Assembly (NCBI GenBank): GCA_963930775.1
Contig: OZ005696.1
Location: forward strand, 3,348,001-3,412,000
From: Cliona cf. orientalis
Taxonomy: Eukaryota; Porifera; Demospongiae; Clionaida; Clionaidae
DNA: 64,000 bases
Direction of reading: 5' to 3'
Position numbers and translations under genes: made by a program. Positions 61,085 through 64,000 of this stretch are shown here, piece after piece (the first letter of the stretch is position 1; each line of letters begins with the position of its first letter). The notes under the pieces were generated by a model, which saw only the letters and a program-made list of their open reading frames with translations, did no database searches and was not told where the DNA came from.

Positions 61085-64000
61085 TCAGTCTGTGTTGGAC
61101 CCAGGGGGATTATATTGTTGACGCTCCTCCACTTGAATTGGGATACTGCTGCATGATTCCATCGGCTTTTCCTTGAGCAATGGTACACCAGAGTCATTAG
61201 TGTTGGTAGAGGAATCAATGACGTCTAGTAGTTCTCTAAATCCCCGAGTATCGTCATCACCATCATATGGCAAGCTTAAGCTTAAGCAACGATGTCCATT
61301 TTGATTATTTCTAGCAAAAAGTGCATGAGCCATTCTAAAGGGCCTTAATATCTTCTTGAAACCCGAAAAGATGCTGGTGTAAGTATATATGTGGTAAAAG
61401 ATGATGAGCAGCATTGCAATGAAGGCAGCGAGGACTGACATGTAAGCAACAGTTTCTTGGCTGAAATCTGGGCTATTGAGGGAATATTCAGTGAATATAC
61501 AAACGAAAAGAATATTTAAGAAGAAGAAGGTCTCAAACATATTGACTAAAGATTTCCTGTATACTGAAGTTTGGAAGAACACTCTAAGGAGAAGGATGCA
61601 AACTACAGTGAAAATGATCACATTAAGAGCAAGGTGAGGATCGTTTGAAACATTTGCAGCAGCAACAAGATATAAGATAACACGAGTAATCAGCAACAGT
61701 CCAGTCCAGTAGCGATACTTGGGCGTGAAAGGCGCATGGTGAGTCTCTATGAATGTTTGCAGTTTCTGATTCCTTGTCCACTTAAACACTTTCCAGTCTG
61801 GAAGGCAGAGAAGCCACTGCCATGAGAAGAGTAGAGCAGTGTAGACCAGTCCAAAAGCGAGAATGAGAACAGCTGCAATGAATAAGGGTATGTGCTTTTC
61901 AGAGAGGTATTTTACAGTTGCATCAGGGAGCCACAGTAATACTCGGGTGCCATCGGGATAGGTAAGTGTTCCAACAGATAGCGACTCAAAGCAGATTTCA
62001 AGGATTTTTGAATAGGATAAAAGAATCAATGTAGCTAGAGTTGCCACTGGGTCCCTCTTTCCAATGAGATTTGAAAACTTCATGGAATGTGAACTGATTA
62101 TTATAATTGAAATCACAAGGAGAATGACATAGGCAGGAAAAGCCAATTGTAGCCACATTTTAGCATTAGCGTCCATTCCTGGAAAGTAGCAAGTATCAAT
62201 TCCAAGCCCGAGGTTGAGCCATGAAACAAATGTAGTAATTGCATTAGCCTCTTGAAAAGGAAGTAGAATGCTCCTGTTTGCATGCACAATATTGACATAG
62301 AATATCAGCCCATTTAATGCTCCAACTGCAACTGTCATGTTGAGTAGCAAAAGGAGCGCTACTAGTGCTATACCTGCTAGAATTGCAGCTAAAGTAATGA
62401 CTATTAGTATAAAAGGCCAGTATCTAGCACACTGAAGGCAGCGGGAGCTACCAAGAGAGAGGCTTAGACCAGGTTTACAATGTCCACACAACAGAGATGA
62501 TCGATTGAATGCACACTGCACATCAGTTCCATTTGACTGACTAAGAATTATTGGCACAGATCGTGAGTTACAGTAGTCTAAAGGGCAATTTTTGAAGACT
62601 ACATAGCCACTTATGTTGGTGTCATTGATGTAAGAAATCCAAGCTCTGGATTGAGATTTCTTGATAATAAATCCAGTATTGCTATCACAATATTCCATGT
62701 ATTGAACAATATTGATGTGGCAATCACATGAGCAATTTATTTCAGTCTTTCCGGAGACTTGAAAGCCAATTGGACAGCTACAGGGAAGAAAGTGTACTTT
62801 GATCCGTCTCCTGGATAGATCTGCATCCTTGCAGGGACCATCAATTGCGTATAGAGTCAATTCTTCATCTTCATGTGGAGAGACAATGTTAAAAGTCAGG
62901 GTAGTACATTTTCCACCTATTTCTGCTGTAAGTTGGCCTTCAGAAAGGCCGCTTTGAGTAGATTTAAAGGGCAGTTTGGATAGTTGCTCTAACTGGTTGT
63001 TCTAGTTGATCAACAGCAACAAGAGAAACATTAAATGGTGCTCCTTTTTTCACCTTAACGTGAGCTTGAAGTTGATGGAAGCATTTGTATTCACTTGCAT
63101 TACAAAGACACACTTTGACTGGGCGGGATGATATTGTGGCAAAGAAGTCCGCCAGTCCATCACCATCTGGGAGTAGAGAAATTCCCTTTAAGTAAGCAAC
63201 TCCACCATAAGGATCTAGATCTTTCGAATAAACTTCAGCAAACTGACTCGCAACACACCTATCCAACATTCCTCCATAGAGTGTGGATCCTGAAATATTT
63301 GCTTGGTTGTGAGAGAAATATAAATATTGTGTCTTCACATCAATGCGGTTTTGACTATGGAGAGCTAGAATTTGAAAGAAACACTCAGCTTTTGCAGTCG
63401 AATTAGGAGTGCACATGCTGCCCGAGTTGGAGTCATCATCCACATACACCGCACCTCCATACGTGTATGCACTATTGGCTGTGAAAGTAATAATTTTATC
63501 GACCGTGTTTTTAGTATTATATAAATACTTCAGTATAATGAGTTCTGCATTGGCTTCCAAAGAAAGTCCACCCCCCATATCTGCTAAATTTTTGTTGAAG
63601 TATAACGGTTCCCTTGCTCCAGTAGGACATGAACAGTGATTATCTGAGTCCCATGCCTCAATAGATGAGCTAATGGCATGGAGTCCACCTCCTTTATGCT
63701 CTGCGTAGTTACTACTAAAACCAAGAGTGCTTTTGTGTAGGCAATTCAGCTCACTGTTTGAGAGATATCCTCCTCCTCCATTTCTACTTGCCTTATTGTG
63801 TGCTATAATTAGATAACCGTGCACATAGAGTTTGCTCATTATTGATAGCAGTCCTCCACCATTTTCAGCATGATTGTACTGAATAGTACACTTTCCTTTA
63901 AAATGTGCATTGCTATGAAAAAGAGTGATAGCTCCTCCCTCCTGGAAAATAGCTGTAGAACTATTGGTCCAGCTGATTTCAGTTTCTGGATGGTTACTTA
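61085..64000 (-). CDS. Beta-helix (PMP-like repeat) multi-span membrane protein, paralog 3 (partial, frame-broken)
   Basis: The gene enters at the right edge already in frame (residues before the Met at 63839 are open to the window end), so the signal peptide lies outside. The upstream part carries FxxN/GG pairs (YNHAENGGGLL, FSSNYAEHKGGGL, FNKNLADMGGGL, FTANSAYTYGGAV). It stops at a TAA at 62964-62966, and coding continues one base out of frame from about 62965 with KSTQSGLSEGQL. The downstream part has the Cys linker (CSCPIGFQ, CPLDYC, CAFNRSSLLCGHCKPGLS, CLQCARYW), the multi-span domain (NGLIFYVNIVHAN, LLSYSKILE, YLSEKHIP, RYWTGLLL) and a long acidic tail with GFRELLDVID. It is closer to paralog 1 than to paralog 2. 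The break is a one-base indel, a sequence error, or less likely a programmed shift. Confidence 0.8.

Noticed and set aside
62964-62990. Canonical -1 ribosomal frameshift site CCCTTTA in paralog 3
   Set aside because: The heptamer is present, but its codon phase relative to the upstream frame is wrong for -1 slippage. The needed shift is +1.

Overview
The window reads as animal nuclear DNA, most likely from a demosponge. It is AT-rich, full of TAGCTA-type low-complexity sequence and short inverted-repeat elements. It holds intron-dense genes with GT-AG junctions, including SRCR, EGF and fibronectin type III domain exons bounded by phase-1 introns. It also holds large intronless genes of a beta-helix plus multi-membrane-span type. 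There is no prokaryotic operon structure. The species assignment is inference; no marker gene is present.

Layout. 0.5-2.4 kb (minus): a peptide-transporter (POT/SLC15) gene with one internal frame break. 3.5-7.2 kb (minus): the first of three paralogous genes for secreted beta-helix proteins with PMP-like FxxN/GGAI repeats and a multi-span membrane domain. 7.3-16 kb (plus): a tandem triplication of an LRR/F-box-like gene; copies 1 and 2 are broken and copy 3 is intact. 16.8-18.9 kb: a frame-broken reverse transcriptase of Penelope-like type. 19-22.4 kb: a cluster of inverted-repeat elements, including a 1.68-kb element with 13-bp perfect termini and a tRNA-like SINE candidate. 23.0-23.6 kb: a small secreted protein built of repeated amphipathic segments. 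26.1-26.45 kb: a decayed non-LTR retrotransposon. 26.7-45.9 kb (plus): one large gene that I assembled from 38 exons. It encodes about 2155 residues: signal peptide, 3 SRCR domains, 29 EGF domains, 4 FN3 domains, a membrane-proximal domain, one TM span and a tail with an NPxY-type motif. 46-49.7 kb: gene-free and repeat-rich. 49.7-54.8 kb (plus): a six-exon 7TM-receptor-like gene. 55.1-58.9 kb and 61.1-64.0 kb (minus): the second and third beta-helix/multi-span paralogs; the third runs off the window and has a one-base frame break. A few coiled-coil exons sit between them.

How the genes fit together. Five of the main genes encode cell-surface or secreted proteins: three beta-helix/multi-span proteins, one SRCR/EGF/FN3 receptor and one 7TM-like protein. 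The region looks like a surface-recognition neighbourhood, which is inference from content only. The beta-helix/multi-span family is the best candidate for an undescribed system. It combines an adhesin-like solenoid ectodomain, a Cys-rich linker and a conserved multi-pass domain that I cannot assign to a named channel or receptor family.
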